Shown here: positions 35,378 to 41,843 of the stretch, in pieces | How the letters are laid out: each line of letters starts with the position of its first letter | How positions within the stretch are numbered: position 1 is the stretch's first letter | Source of the DNA: Bradyrhizobium iriomotense | GTDB taxonomy: Bacteria > Pseudomonadota > Alphaproteobacteria > Rhizobiales > Xanthobacteraceae | Reading direction: 5' to 3' | Length of the DNA: 64,000 bases | NCBI RefSeq assembly: GCF_030160715.1 | Contig: NZ_BSOW01000003.1 | Span: 310,001-374,000 of the forward strand | The notes under the pieces: generated by a model | The model's database searches: none | Told to the model about the DNA's origin: nothing | The model's input: only the letters and a program-made list of their open reading frames with translations | Program-made: the position numbers and the translations under genes

Positions 35378-36241
35378 ATGCCGAGAGTGCGGGCGGGCAA
35401 GGTCGAACTGGGCTGGCGAGAGTGGGGACAAGGCGACGTCACGGTCGCCTTCGTCCACGGCAATCTCGCCAGCAAGGACTGGATCGAGCTCGCCGCACCG
35501 ATGTTTCCCTCCGGCCTCCGCGTGATCGGCATCGACTGGCGCGGCTGCGGCGACAGCGACCGGCCGAAACCTGCGGCCGATTATTCGAACTACTCGATGC
35601 AGCAGCATGCGCAGGACATGCTGGCGGCGCTCGATGCGTTGGGCGTCAGCTATTGCCACCTCGCCACGCATTCGACCGGCGGCATCATTGCCGCTCGCAT
35701 GCTACTGATGCAGCCGCAGCGCTTCGGGCGCGTGTTCGCGCTCGATCCGGTGACGCCGCTCGGCATGGCCTTCAATGCCGATCAGATCGGGCTTTTCCGT
35801 GCCATGATGGCGAGCAGGGAGCTGACACGGACGGTAATGGCGACCGCGGCCTCCTCGCTGTTCGTGCCGGAGAGCATGGCGCCGAACGAAACTCCCCGAT
35901 TCCGTGACGGCGTGGGAGAAATCAAGGCGCTGTTCGACCGCATCGTCGAGCAGACCTTTGGCGTCTCCGAAGGCATCTGGATCGGGACGCCTGTCAATCT
36001 CACCCGGGAGAGGGAGAGCCGGGAGCTGGAGCGACGCATGCCCGAGATCCGGCATCCGCATCTCGTGCTGTGGGGCGAATGGGACGGCTGGATTCCGCCC
36101 GCCGACCTGCGCGCCATGGCTGAGGCGATGCCGGATTGCCGGCTGGTTGTGGTGCCCCGCGTCGGGCATTCGATGAATCTCGAGCTGCCGGCTCTGTACG
36201 CCGGCTATTTCGGGGCCTGGTTTGGGGGACTTGCCGCATAA
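35378..36241 (+). CDS. alpha/beta hydrolase
   Basis: A 287-residue hydrolase without a signal peptide. VAFVHGNLASKDWIE supplies the oxyanion region, IDWRGCGDSDRP is typical of the fold, and the elbow is ATHSTGGII with Ser as nucleophile. The acid is probably in LVLWGEWDGWIPP and the His in PRVGHSMNLE. It is cotranscribed with the secreted double-domain hydrolase and with the phasin gene 26 bases downstream. Together they suggest breakdown of an oligoester outside the cell and of its product inside, though the substrate is unknown. Confidence 0.84.
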   Translation: MPRVRAGKVELGWREWGQGDVTVAFVHGNLASKDWIELAAPMFPSGLRVIGIDWRGCGDSDRPKPAADYSNYSMQQHAQDMLAALDALGVSYCHLATHSTGGIIAARMLLMQPQRFGRVFALDPVTPLGMAFNADQIGLFRAMMASRELTRTVMATAASSLFVPESMAPNETPRFRDGVGEIKALFDRIVEQTFGVSEGIWIGTPVNLTRERESRELERRMPEIRHPHLVLWGEWDGWIPPADLRAMAEAMPDCRLVVVPRVGHSMNLELPALYAGYFGAWFGGLAA

Positions 36242-36267
36242 TTGGAAACGAGTACGGGAGCAGAGCC

Positions 36268-36618
36268 ATGGCTGAGATCAATCCGTCCGCCGAGAAATTC
36301 CGCACGATGCTGAGTGAAGCGCTGGGACGTCTGCGCAAGGCCAACACAGAATATTTTGAACTGCTGGAGAAAGGCCTGAGCGCCTCGCCGCTGCCGATCG
36401 CGGGCCAGGCCAGGGAGTTCTGCGATTACATGCAGCGCAACGTCATCGCGACGTTCGATCTCGGCGACAAGCTCGTCCAGGCCAAGGACGTGCAGGATGC
36501 GCTCAAGATCCAGTCCGAATTCTTCCAGGACCAGATGCGCTCGCTGACCGACCAGGCGAGAAACATGGGCGAGTCCGCGATGAAGTCGGCGAGCGGCATG
36601 TTCACGCCGAAGGTATAG
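36268..36618 (+). CDS. phasin family protein
   Basis: A 116-residue, almost wholly helical protein with the Phasin_2-type pattern: FRTMLSEALGRLRKANTEYFELLEKG followed by QSEFFQDQMRSLTDQARNMGES and a short Ala/Ser/Gly tail. Phasins coat polyhydroxybutyrate granules or, in some rhizobia, act as small helical stress proteins. The ATG at 36268 follows GGGAG. A strong hairpin after the stop separates it from the channel gene, so it closes the hydrolase operon. Confidence 0.86.
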   Translation: MAEINPSAEKFRTMLSEALGRLRKANTEYFELLEKGLSASPLPIAGQAREFCDYMQRNVIATFDLGDKLVQAKDVQDALKIQSEFFQDQMRSLTDQARNMGESAMKSASGMFTPKV

Positions 36619-36632
36619 TCGAAATCTCTTCC

Positions 36633-36654
36633 GGCGGAGGGCGGCCCCTCCGCC
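36633..36654 (+). terminator. hairpin after the phasin gene
   Basis: GGCGGAGGG at 36633-36641 pairs perfectly with CCCTCCGCC at 36646-36654 over a four-base loop. No T-run follows, so termination may be partial, leaving some readthrough into the channel gene. Confidence 0.6.
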
Positions 36655-36674
36655 ACCCGGCGAAACGAGACAGG

Positions 36675-37136
36675 ATGATGGCGCTTCAATTCCTGGTCGG
36701 CATCGCCATCAGCCTCGTCAACATCATGATTCATGCGCTGGTAACCGTCGGTGCCATCGGGATCGCGCGGGCGGCGGGGCTGCGTCAGACGGCGCGGCCG
36801 CGATTGCACATGATGGCCGTGATGGCCGCAACGGCGGCCGCCCTGATGGTGGCCCACACGCTCGAAATTCTCGTCTGGGCGCTCGCTTACCGGATGGTCG
36901 GCGCGGCGCCGGCCGGTAGCGAGCTGCTCTATTTTGCCTTCGTCAACTACACCACGCTCGGCTACGGCGATATCACACCGGTCCCGGAATGGCGGTTGGT
37001 CGGTCCGATGACCGCGATGAACGGCATCCTGCTGTTCGGCTGGTCGACCGCCGTCCTGTTCGAGGTGCTGCGCAAGACGCTGGAGCACCTCGCGGCGATC
37101 AAGGCCGAAGGATTCAGTTCTGGAGATCGAGGTTAG
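36675..37136 (+). CDS. potassium channel-like ion channel protein
   Basis: A 153-residue protein with about four hydrophobic segments. The pore loop between the last two carries TTLGYGD, the potassium selectivity filter, followed by the inner helix MNGILLFGWSTAVLFEVL. The two extra N-terminal segments set it apart from minimal KcsA types. It probably makes a tetrameric K+ pathway. No RCK domain is attached, so gating is unknown. The 3' end overlaps the end of the convergent Crp/Fnr gene by 23 bases, which makes their transcripts complementary at the tips. Confidence 0.82.
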   Translation: MMALQFLVGIAISLVNIMIHALVTVGAIGIARAAGLRQTARPRLHMMAVMAATAAALMVAHTLEILVWALAYRMVGAAPAGSELLYFAFVNYTTLGYGDITPVPEWRLVGPMTAMNGILLFGWSTAVLFEVLRKTLEHLAAIKAEGFSSGDRG

Positions 37137-37797
37137 CGAGCTGCTGCCGGTCCAGCAGCACGATCTGGCGCTGGGTGTTGCCGACGAAGCCGAGGATGCC
37201 GAGCTCGTGCAGGCGCGATATCGCCCGCGAAACGGTCTCGAGGGTGAGGCCGAGATAGTCGGCGATGTCGCGCCGCGACATCGGCAGCGCCAGGACTCCT
37301 GCGGCCGTGAGCCGCTTGTCCATTTCGATCAGGAAAGCGGCGACCCGTTCCAGCGAGGTCTTGCGACCGAGCAGCAGCATGTGATCTTCCGCGTGCTGCA
37401 AATTGGTCGTGGTCATGCGGAGCAGATTCCTGGCTACCACGGCATCGCTCTCGGCCACGGTCTCCAGGCTCTGCCGCTTGATCAGGCGGACGGTGGTGTC
37501 GACGACGGCTTCTGCGGTGAAGCGATGGGAGCTGCCATTCTCCAGTCCGAAGATATCGCCGGCGAGATGAAACGCGCCGATCTGGCGGCGCCCGTCCGAC
37601 AGCAGCTTGTAGCTTCGCACCGCGCCGGATTTGACCTGATAGATGTACTCGGCCGGCTCTTTCTCGCCGTAGATCTCATTACCTTTCTTGTAAGTAAATT
37701 CGTTTAAACTGACCATCGGATTTGAATCGCTTGTCATTCCGAGGTCGTTGAGTGAATGAGGGCGGGGCGCGGGATCAGTCGTGATGCGTACGAACAT
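37114..37797 (-). CDS. Crp/Fnr family regulator, FixK-like, without cysteines
   Basis: A 227-residue protein with an N-terminal cyclic-nucleotide-binding-like barrel (EYIYQVKSGAVRSYKLLSDGRRQIGAF) and a C-terminal helix-turn-helix SRRDIADYLGLTLETVSRAISRL. The recognition helix holds E-x-x-S-R, the FNR-type set that reads TTGA half-sites. There is not a single Cys, so it cannot bind an FNR 4Fe-4S cluster and lacks the redox Cys known from B. japonicum FixK2. It should therefore act as a FixK-type relay controlled by its own amount. I start at the ATG at 37797, with GAGGAG upstream. It is the natural candidate to bind the TTGA-N6-TCAA boxes around it. Confidence 0.88.
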   Translation of the reverse strand: MFVRITTDPAPRPHSLNDLGMTSDSNPMVSLNEFTYKKGNEIYGEKEPAEYIYQVKSGAVRSYKLLSDGRRQIGAFHLAGDIFGLENGSSHRFTAEAVVDTTVRLIKRQSLETVAESDAVVARNLLRMTTTNLQHAEDHMLLLGRKTSLERVAAFLIEMDKRLTAAGVLALPMSRRDIADYLGLTLETVSRAISRLHELGILGFVGNTQRQIVLLDRQQLANLDLQN

Positions 37798-38126
37798 GGG
37801 CCAACTCCTCAATCCATCTCTGAATTGGTCTTGGGCGATTCATGGCCAGGAATGTGCCGCGCGATCCCACTCCCGCTCGGGTTGACTTACGACGAAGGCG
37901 GCATTTCCAGCCATTGTCTCAAGGGCCATTGTACCAAAGGACAGGCGCTGCAATATCTTGCACGGATTGAGAAGGGTCGACCATCATCGAATGCATTTTG
38001 ACGCTCCGTGCTCAATTGAAGAAATCTTCGCTATGCCCGGTACCATTCATATGGACGATTTTATCGCCGACTGACCTTGCGATTCAGCGCAGCAGAAGGC
38101 CCAATTGCGATCGTTACGCCTAAGAG
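37798..38126. other. intergenic region between divergent regulator genes
   Basis: These 329 bases separate the Crp/Fnr gene (minus) from the FixJ-like gene (plus). They must hold both promoters. I see no TTGA-N6-TCAA box and no other clear palindrome. An 81-codon open frame on the plus strand (37756-38001) starts inside the Crp/Fnr gene and has no family likeness, so I do not call it. Confidence 0.5.
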
Positions 38127-38765
38127 GTGAAATTGCCCGGGCTGGTTCACGTGGTGGATGATGATGCATCGTTTCGGACGGCGATCGAACGCCGGCTGAA
38201 GCTTGCAGGCTATGATGTTGCGACCTACGCATCAGCGCAGGAGCTGCTGGATCGTTTGCCTGATCCTGACAGGCTGGGATGCGTTCTGCTCGACGTGCAG
38301 ATCCCGGGACTGAGCGGTCCGGAGCTGCAAACCCGCCTGATCGAGCTGGGCTCGACGCTGCCGATCGTCTTCCTCACCGGACACGCCGACACCGCAACGA
38401 CGGTGCGGGCCATCAAGGCCGGCGCCGAGGATTTCCTGACCAAGCCGGTGTCATCGGAGCAATTGATCGATGCCATCGAACGCGCCATGGCTCGCCATGA
38501 AGCCGCGCGCAGCCAGCGCAGCAGGCTGGAGTCACTCAGGGCGCTCGTCGCCGCGCTGACGCCGCGCGAGCGGCAGGTGTTCGACCTGATCGTGCGCGGC
38601 AAGATCAACAAGCAGGTTGCGCACGAGCTCGGAACCACCGAGCGCACCGTCAAGGCGCACCGCCATCAGGTCATGGAAAAGATGCAGGCCCGCTCACTCG
38701 CGGAACTGGTCTCTATTGCGGAGCGGCTTGGCATGCTCCATCCGAAGGACGAGCGCCGCGGCTAA
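38127..38765 (+). CDS. FixJ-family response regulator (receiver plus LuxR-type HTH)
   Basis: The 212-residue protein has a receiver domain with acidic pocket VVDDD, phospho-acceptor Asp in LLDVQIPG, Thr in FLTGHAD and Lys in FLTKPV, then a GerE/LuxR helix-turn-helix (LTPRERQVFDLIVRGKINKQVAHELGTTERTVKAHRHQVM). This is the FixJ/TtrR/NodW design. No histidine kinase gene is adjacent; the nearest one in the window is at 54659. It faces away from the Crp/Fnr gene, and by analogy with FixJ-FixK it may activate that gene. Start at GTG 38127; a TTG six bases later would also serve. Confidence 0.86.
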   Translation: MKLPGLVHVVDDDASFRTAIERRLKLAGYDVATYASAQELLDRLPDPDRLGCVLLDVQIPGLSGPELQTRLIELGSTLPIVFLTGHADTATTVRAIKAGAEDFLTKPVSSEQLIDAIERAMARHEAARSQRSRLESLRALVAALTPRERQVFDLIVRGKINKQVAHELGTTERTVKAHRHQVMEKMQARSLAELVSIAERLGMLHPKDERRG

Positions 38766-38867
38766 AGCATGATCCGGAAAAGTGTGAAGCGGTTTTCCGA
38801 AAAGATCATGCGTAAACAACAACCTAAAGCGCGATGACGAATCATCCTAATCTCATCGCGTTTTAGT
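38764..38867. repeat. palindromic intergenic repeat, copy 2 (inverted relative to copy 1)
   Basis: Contains GCATGATCCGGAAAA...TTTTCC...GATCATGC (38767-38811) followed by AAAGCGCGATGA...TCATCGCGTTTT (38825-38867). These are the two units of the repeat at 23324-23424 in reverse order on the opposite strand. It begins at the stop codon of the FixJ-like gene and may serve as its terminator. Confidence 0.8.
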
Positions 38868-39003
38868 TGCGGGCGCACGGTTGCCGCAGCGCACCTATAC
38901 TCAGGGACAATATGAAATGTGAATGACGGCGTGCTCTATGGCGTGCGTAAGTGGGCTCTGTTTGGCTTTTCTTTTCCTCGCGATCATCAGAGGGCCGACC
39001 ATC

Positions 39004-39378
39004 TTGCCGACGCGCGCGCCTGTTTTCGTTGTCGATGACGATCTATCGATGCGCATCAGCATCAAACGCCTGCTGCGCGAACATGGCTTCATGGCTCTGC
39101 TCTTCGAGTCGGGGGCAGCGCTGTTCGATCACTCCGATCTCCAGACCGCCATCTGCATCATCATCGATATCGATCTGAACAACGAATCCGGCATTGACCT
39201 GCGGCGACGGCTCATCGCCGAGGGTGTCACGACACCGGTCGTCTACATCACCGGCAACGACAGTGCGGCCAATCGCTCGGACGCGATCGAGTCAGGATGC
39301 ATTGCCTATCTGACGAAACCGTTCTCGGCGCAGTCGCTCGTCGACCCCGTGGAACGTGCCCGTGCCGGCGCGGGCTAG
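39004..39378 (+). CDS. single-domain response regulator (receiver only)
   Basis: About 124 residues forming one receiver domain: VFVVDDDLSMR for the acidic pocket, phospho-acceptor Asp in IIIDIDLNNESG, Thr in YITGND and Lys in LTKPFSA. No output domain follows, so it would pass or soak up phosphate in a relay, or bind a partner protein. It resembles the receiver of FixJ-type proteins. Start choice is uncertain: an ATG at 38923 would add 27 hydrophobic residues with no place in a receiver, so I take the TTG at 39004. It is separated from the FixJ-like gene by the palindromic repeat. Confidence 0.75.
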   Translation: MPTRAPVFVVDDDLSMRISIKRLLREHGFMALLFESGAALFDHSDLQTAICIIIDIDLNNESGIDLRRRLIAEGVTTPVVYITGNDSAANRSDAIESGCIAYLTKPFSAQSLVDPVERARAGAG

Positions 39379-39500
39379 CTAGGCCCAATGATGGCATTCT
39401 GCAGGTGATTTGCCCGACGTGTCAAATGATTTCGTAAAATCAGCAAAACGTCACGCCGACCATGCGACTCCTTTGCATGGGGTTGTTTTCGATATTTTGC

Positions 39501-40085
39501 CTACTCGTCGATGTCCTGCTCCATCGTCTTTGCCGGCGCGCCCTTGTGAACGGCGGCGAATTGCGCCAGCGGCATCGAGGTCGTGAGCGCCAGAAGGTTG
39601 GAATCGACGACCTCCAGGACCAGCGTCTTTCCGGTTTCCATCTCCTTGATAATCCTGGGATCGGCGACGTCGCCCGCGATGCAGGCATTGGTGAGGCACC
39701 AGCTATAGGGCACCTGGTAGGGGCTGCCCTGGTCGACGGTCAGCTTGGCGGGGTGTTGCAGGTACATGCCGACAGGCACGAATAATTGCAGCCGCGCCGT
39801 CCGGTCGCCTTCGCGCTCGATCAGGTCGACACGCACCGCCGTTTGCCCGGTCGGAAACTTCCCGGTGATCGACGTCCGGCACAACGTCGGCGCGCCGCCT
39901 GGCTTGAAGCAGAGCTTTTGCCAATCTCCATAGGTGATGTCCTTGGCCTCGCGCTGGCCGCGCGTTGCGGCTTCGGCGGGTTTGTCCGTTTGCGCATTCT
40001 TCCGCGCGACGGCGCCAGGAGTGATCGTGACGCCGGCGATGGTGACGATCAGAAGTCCCGCGAGACAATGACGAGCCTTGACCAT
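39501..40085 (-). CDS. invasion-associated locus B (IalB) family protein
   Basis: A 194-residue exported protein with a signal sequence (MVKARHCLAGLLIVTIAGVTI and following) and the IalB domain: ITYGDWQKLC, CRTSITGKF, LFVPVGMYLQHPAKLTVD and YSWCLTNACIAGDV. Four conserved Cys in the mature part may form disulfides. The family is widespread in Rhizobiales; a role in cell surface stress tolerance is suspected, and few members are studied. I use the ATG at 40085, preceded by GGAGGT. It follows the exported hydrolase gene after 32 bases and probably shares its transcript. Confidence 0.84.
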   Translation of the reverse strand: MVKARHCLAGLLIVTIAGVTITPGAVARKNAQTDKPAEAATRGQREAKDITYGDWQKLCFKPGGAPTLCRTSITGKFPTGQTAVRVDLIEREGDRTARLQLFVPVGMYLQHPAKLTVDQGSPYQVPYSWCLTNACIAGDVADPRIIKEMETGKTLVLEVVDSNLLALTTSMPLAQFAAVHKGAPAKTMEQDIDE

Positions 40086-40117
40086 GGTTTTGACCTCCGA
40101 GCCTCGGATCGTTCCGA

Positions 40118-41005
40118 TCATTTCTGTGCGTCAAGAAACTTCGTTACCAGCGGTGACCAGATCGGGACCGTGCTGGGCGAACCGATGAAGAAATGTCCTT
40201 CGTTGCCGAACGGAGGCATCAGATGGTACTCAGCCTTGCCGCCGGCGGCGACGAAAGCCTCGTGCATGCGCTTGGTCAAAACCGGGCCGAAATAGGTGTC
40301 GTTCTCGATGTAGATCCACAACATCGGCACGCGCGAGGTGCGGCCGAATTCGCCGGTCTGTGCGACGAGCTTGTCGGGCGCGCAATTGTGGTTCGGCTTG
40401 CCGCCGACCCGGCCGCCCCGGCCGCCGGCAAAAACGATCATGGCTTTCACCTGCGACGGGTTCAGGCTTGATAACGCGATTGCGGCCCAGCCACCGGCGG
40501 ATTGGCCGACGACAATGACGTCCTTCGGCACGATGCGTTTTTCGGCGGCCATGTAGTCGATGATCCAGAGATCTACCTGTGCAACGGCGAGCCCGGGATC
40601 GCGGAAGTTCGGATTGGTGCATTTGCCGACCTTGGAGAAGAACGGGCCGTAGAGTCCGCGTTCGGGGGCATCGATGGCGGCGGCGCCGTAGCCGGTGCCG
40701 ACCGGCGCCACCACGAGATGGCCCTGCCGGGCAAACCATTTGGCAGCGTCGCGAAACTCGACCAGCGGAAAGAAGCTTCGGTCGGTAGGATTGAGCGATA
40801 CGCCGTGATTCATGATCACGAGCGGGAACGGGCCATCCCCAACCGGGCGCACCACATAGGCGAACATCGGAAGCGGCAAGGGGAGGGCCCAGATCTCTTC
40901 CTGGATGCGAGCGTCACCTTCGGCACGCGCCGACAGAACGAAAGCTGCAAGGACGAGCAGGATTGCCGCAAAATGCCTGATGGTAGCGCCAGCGAGCAGC
41001 CGCAT
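40118..41005 (-). CDS. exported alpha/beta hydrolase (dienelactone hydrolase-like)
   Basis: A 295-residue protein with a cleavable signal (FAAILLVLAAFVLSARA). The hydrolase core has IMNHGVSLN for the oxyanion region, the elbow VVGQSAGGWAAI with Ser nucleophile and a late GNEGHFF His. Probable ester or lactone hydrolase of the periplasm. ATG at 41005 with GAGGGAGA upstream; a longer in-frame start at 41089 would spoil the signal peptide. A FixK/FNR box lies about 105 bases upstream. It leads a two-gene unit with the IalB-type gene. Confidence 0.8.
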   Translation of the reverse strand: MRLLAGATIRHFAAILLVLAAFVLSARAEGDARIQEEIWALPLPLPMFAYVVRPVGDGPFPLVIMNHGVSLNPTDRSFFPLVEFRDAAKWFARQGHLVVAPVGTGYGAAAIDAPERGLYGPFFSKVGKCTNPNFRDPGLAVAQVDLWIIDYMAAEKRIVPKDVIVVGQSAGGWAAIALSSLNPSQVKAMIVFAGGRGGRVGGKPNHNCAPDKLVAQTGEFGRTSRVPMLWIYIENDTYFGPVLTKRMHEAFVAAGGKAEYHLMPPFGNEGHFFIGSPSTVPIWSPLVTKFLDAQK

Positions 41006-41109
41006 CGCGATCTCCCTCAGCCTGCAAAAGTAGCGGCAACGATGATCGGCCCGAGCACGGCCAGTACGACGTTGCTGCCGCGATCTCATGCTCGAAATCC
41101 GGGGATTGC

Positions 41110-41123
41110 TTGATCCAGATCAA
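41110..41123. promoter_or_regulatory. FixK/FNR box between the exported hydrolase and the SulP remnant
   Basis: TTGATCCAGATCAA, perfect TTGA-N6-TCAA, extended to CTTGATC/GATCAAG. It lies 105 bases upstream of the minus-strand hydrolase start and 168 bases before the SulP remnant. It may once have driven the complete SulP gene. Confidence 0.7.
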
Positions 41124-41290
41124 GCCCCGCCGATGGTAAGGCGCTGCCTATGCGACCACGCGCGACCTGCGACAGCCGACATCCCGGACATGAGCTCAGT
41201 GAACATCGCTGCCGGTTCAGCGATCCGCCGCGATGAAACGGTCGAGATCGTACTGCTGCGCTGCGAAGCCGGGCCATCGGAGGCGCGCGC

Positions 41291-41770
41291 ATGAATGGAC
41301 CTTCCGAGCCGCGTGCCGCATTGGCCGGCTTGGCGCCGCAGGTCGGCGTCTACGGCTATCTGCTCGGCGGCATCGGCTATGCGCTGCTCGGCTCGTCGCG
41401 CCAGCTCGCAGTCGGCCCGACCTCGGCCATCTCGCTGATGATCGCCAGCACCGTGGGCGCGCTGGCTGGCGGCGACGCCGTGCGGTATGCGCAGATTGCA
41501 AGTCTCGCAGCCTTTGCAGTGGCGGTGTTGTGCTTCATCGCGTGGCTGTTCAAGCTCAGTGTTCTCGTCCGCCTGGTCAGCGACAGCATCTTGGTCGGCT
41601 TCAAGGCCGGTGCCGGGCTCACCATCATCATGAGCCAGTTGCCTAGCCTGTTCGGCGTCGCCGGCGGCGGCCATAACTTTTTCGACCGTGCCATCAGGCT
41701 TGCTGGTTGCATTGCGAAGGGACATCGCCCGCGCGGTCCATGGCGTCATTACATCGCGAGCGACCGTTGA
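41291..41770 (+). pseudogene. SulP-family anion permease remnant
   Basis: An open stretch of 159 codons matches only the early part of a SulP permease: LAPQVGVYGYLLGGIGYALLGSSRQLAVGPTSAISLMI, then VRLVSDSILVGFKAGAGLTIIMSQLPSLFGV. The first membrane segment is missing at the 5' end, and after LFGVAGGGHNFFDRAI the frame runs into unrelated sequence and stops. The usual length is about 500 to 570 residues with a STAS domain. Both ends are therefore lost, and I take it as a remnant left by deletion. Its stop codon lies in the FixK/FNR box of the decarboxylase gene. Confidence 0.72.
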
Positions 41771-41780
41771 CTTGGATCAA
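41767..41780. promoter_or_regulatory. FixK/FNR box upstream of the Orn/Lys/Arg decarboxylase
   Basis: TTGACTTGGATCAA, perfect TTGA-N6-TCAA, 64 bases before the ATG at 41844. The spacing fits an activator site near -41 with a start of transcription about 30 bases upstream of the gene. Confidence 0.72.
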
Positions 41781-41843
41781 TGGAGCGCCCCGCGCCGCAC
41801 CCACGATCCCGCATCACCTTGCCTCAGGGATCGGGAGACAATC

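Noticed and set aside
37756..38001. An 81-codon frame between the Crp/Fnr and FixJ-like genes
   Set aside because: It starts inside the Crp/Fnr gene, has no good ribosome site and no family resemblance.
39404..39430. TTGCCCGACGTGTCAA near 39409 as a FixK/FNR box
   Set aside because: The half-sites are too far apart and the first lacks TTGA.
41233..41646. Second frame overlapping the SulP remnant, considered as evidence for a simple frameshift
   Set aside because: The shifted frame does not supply the missing SulP segments, so a single frameshift does not explain the remnant; loss of both ends does.
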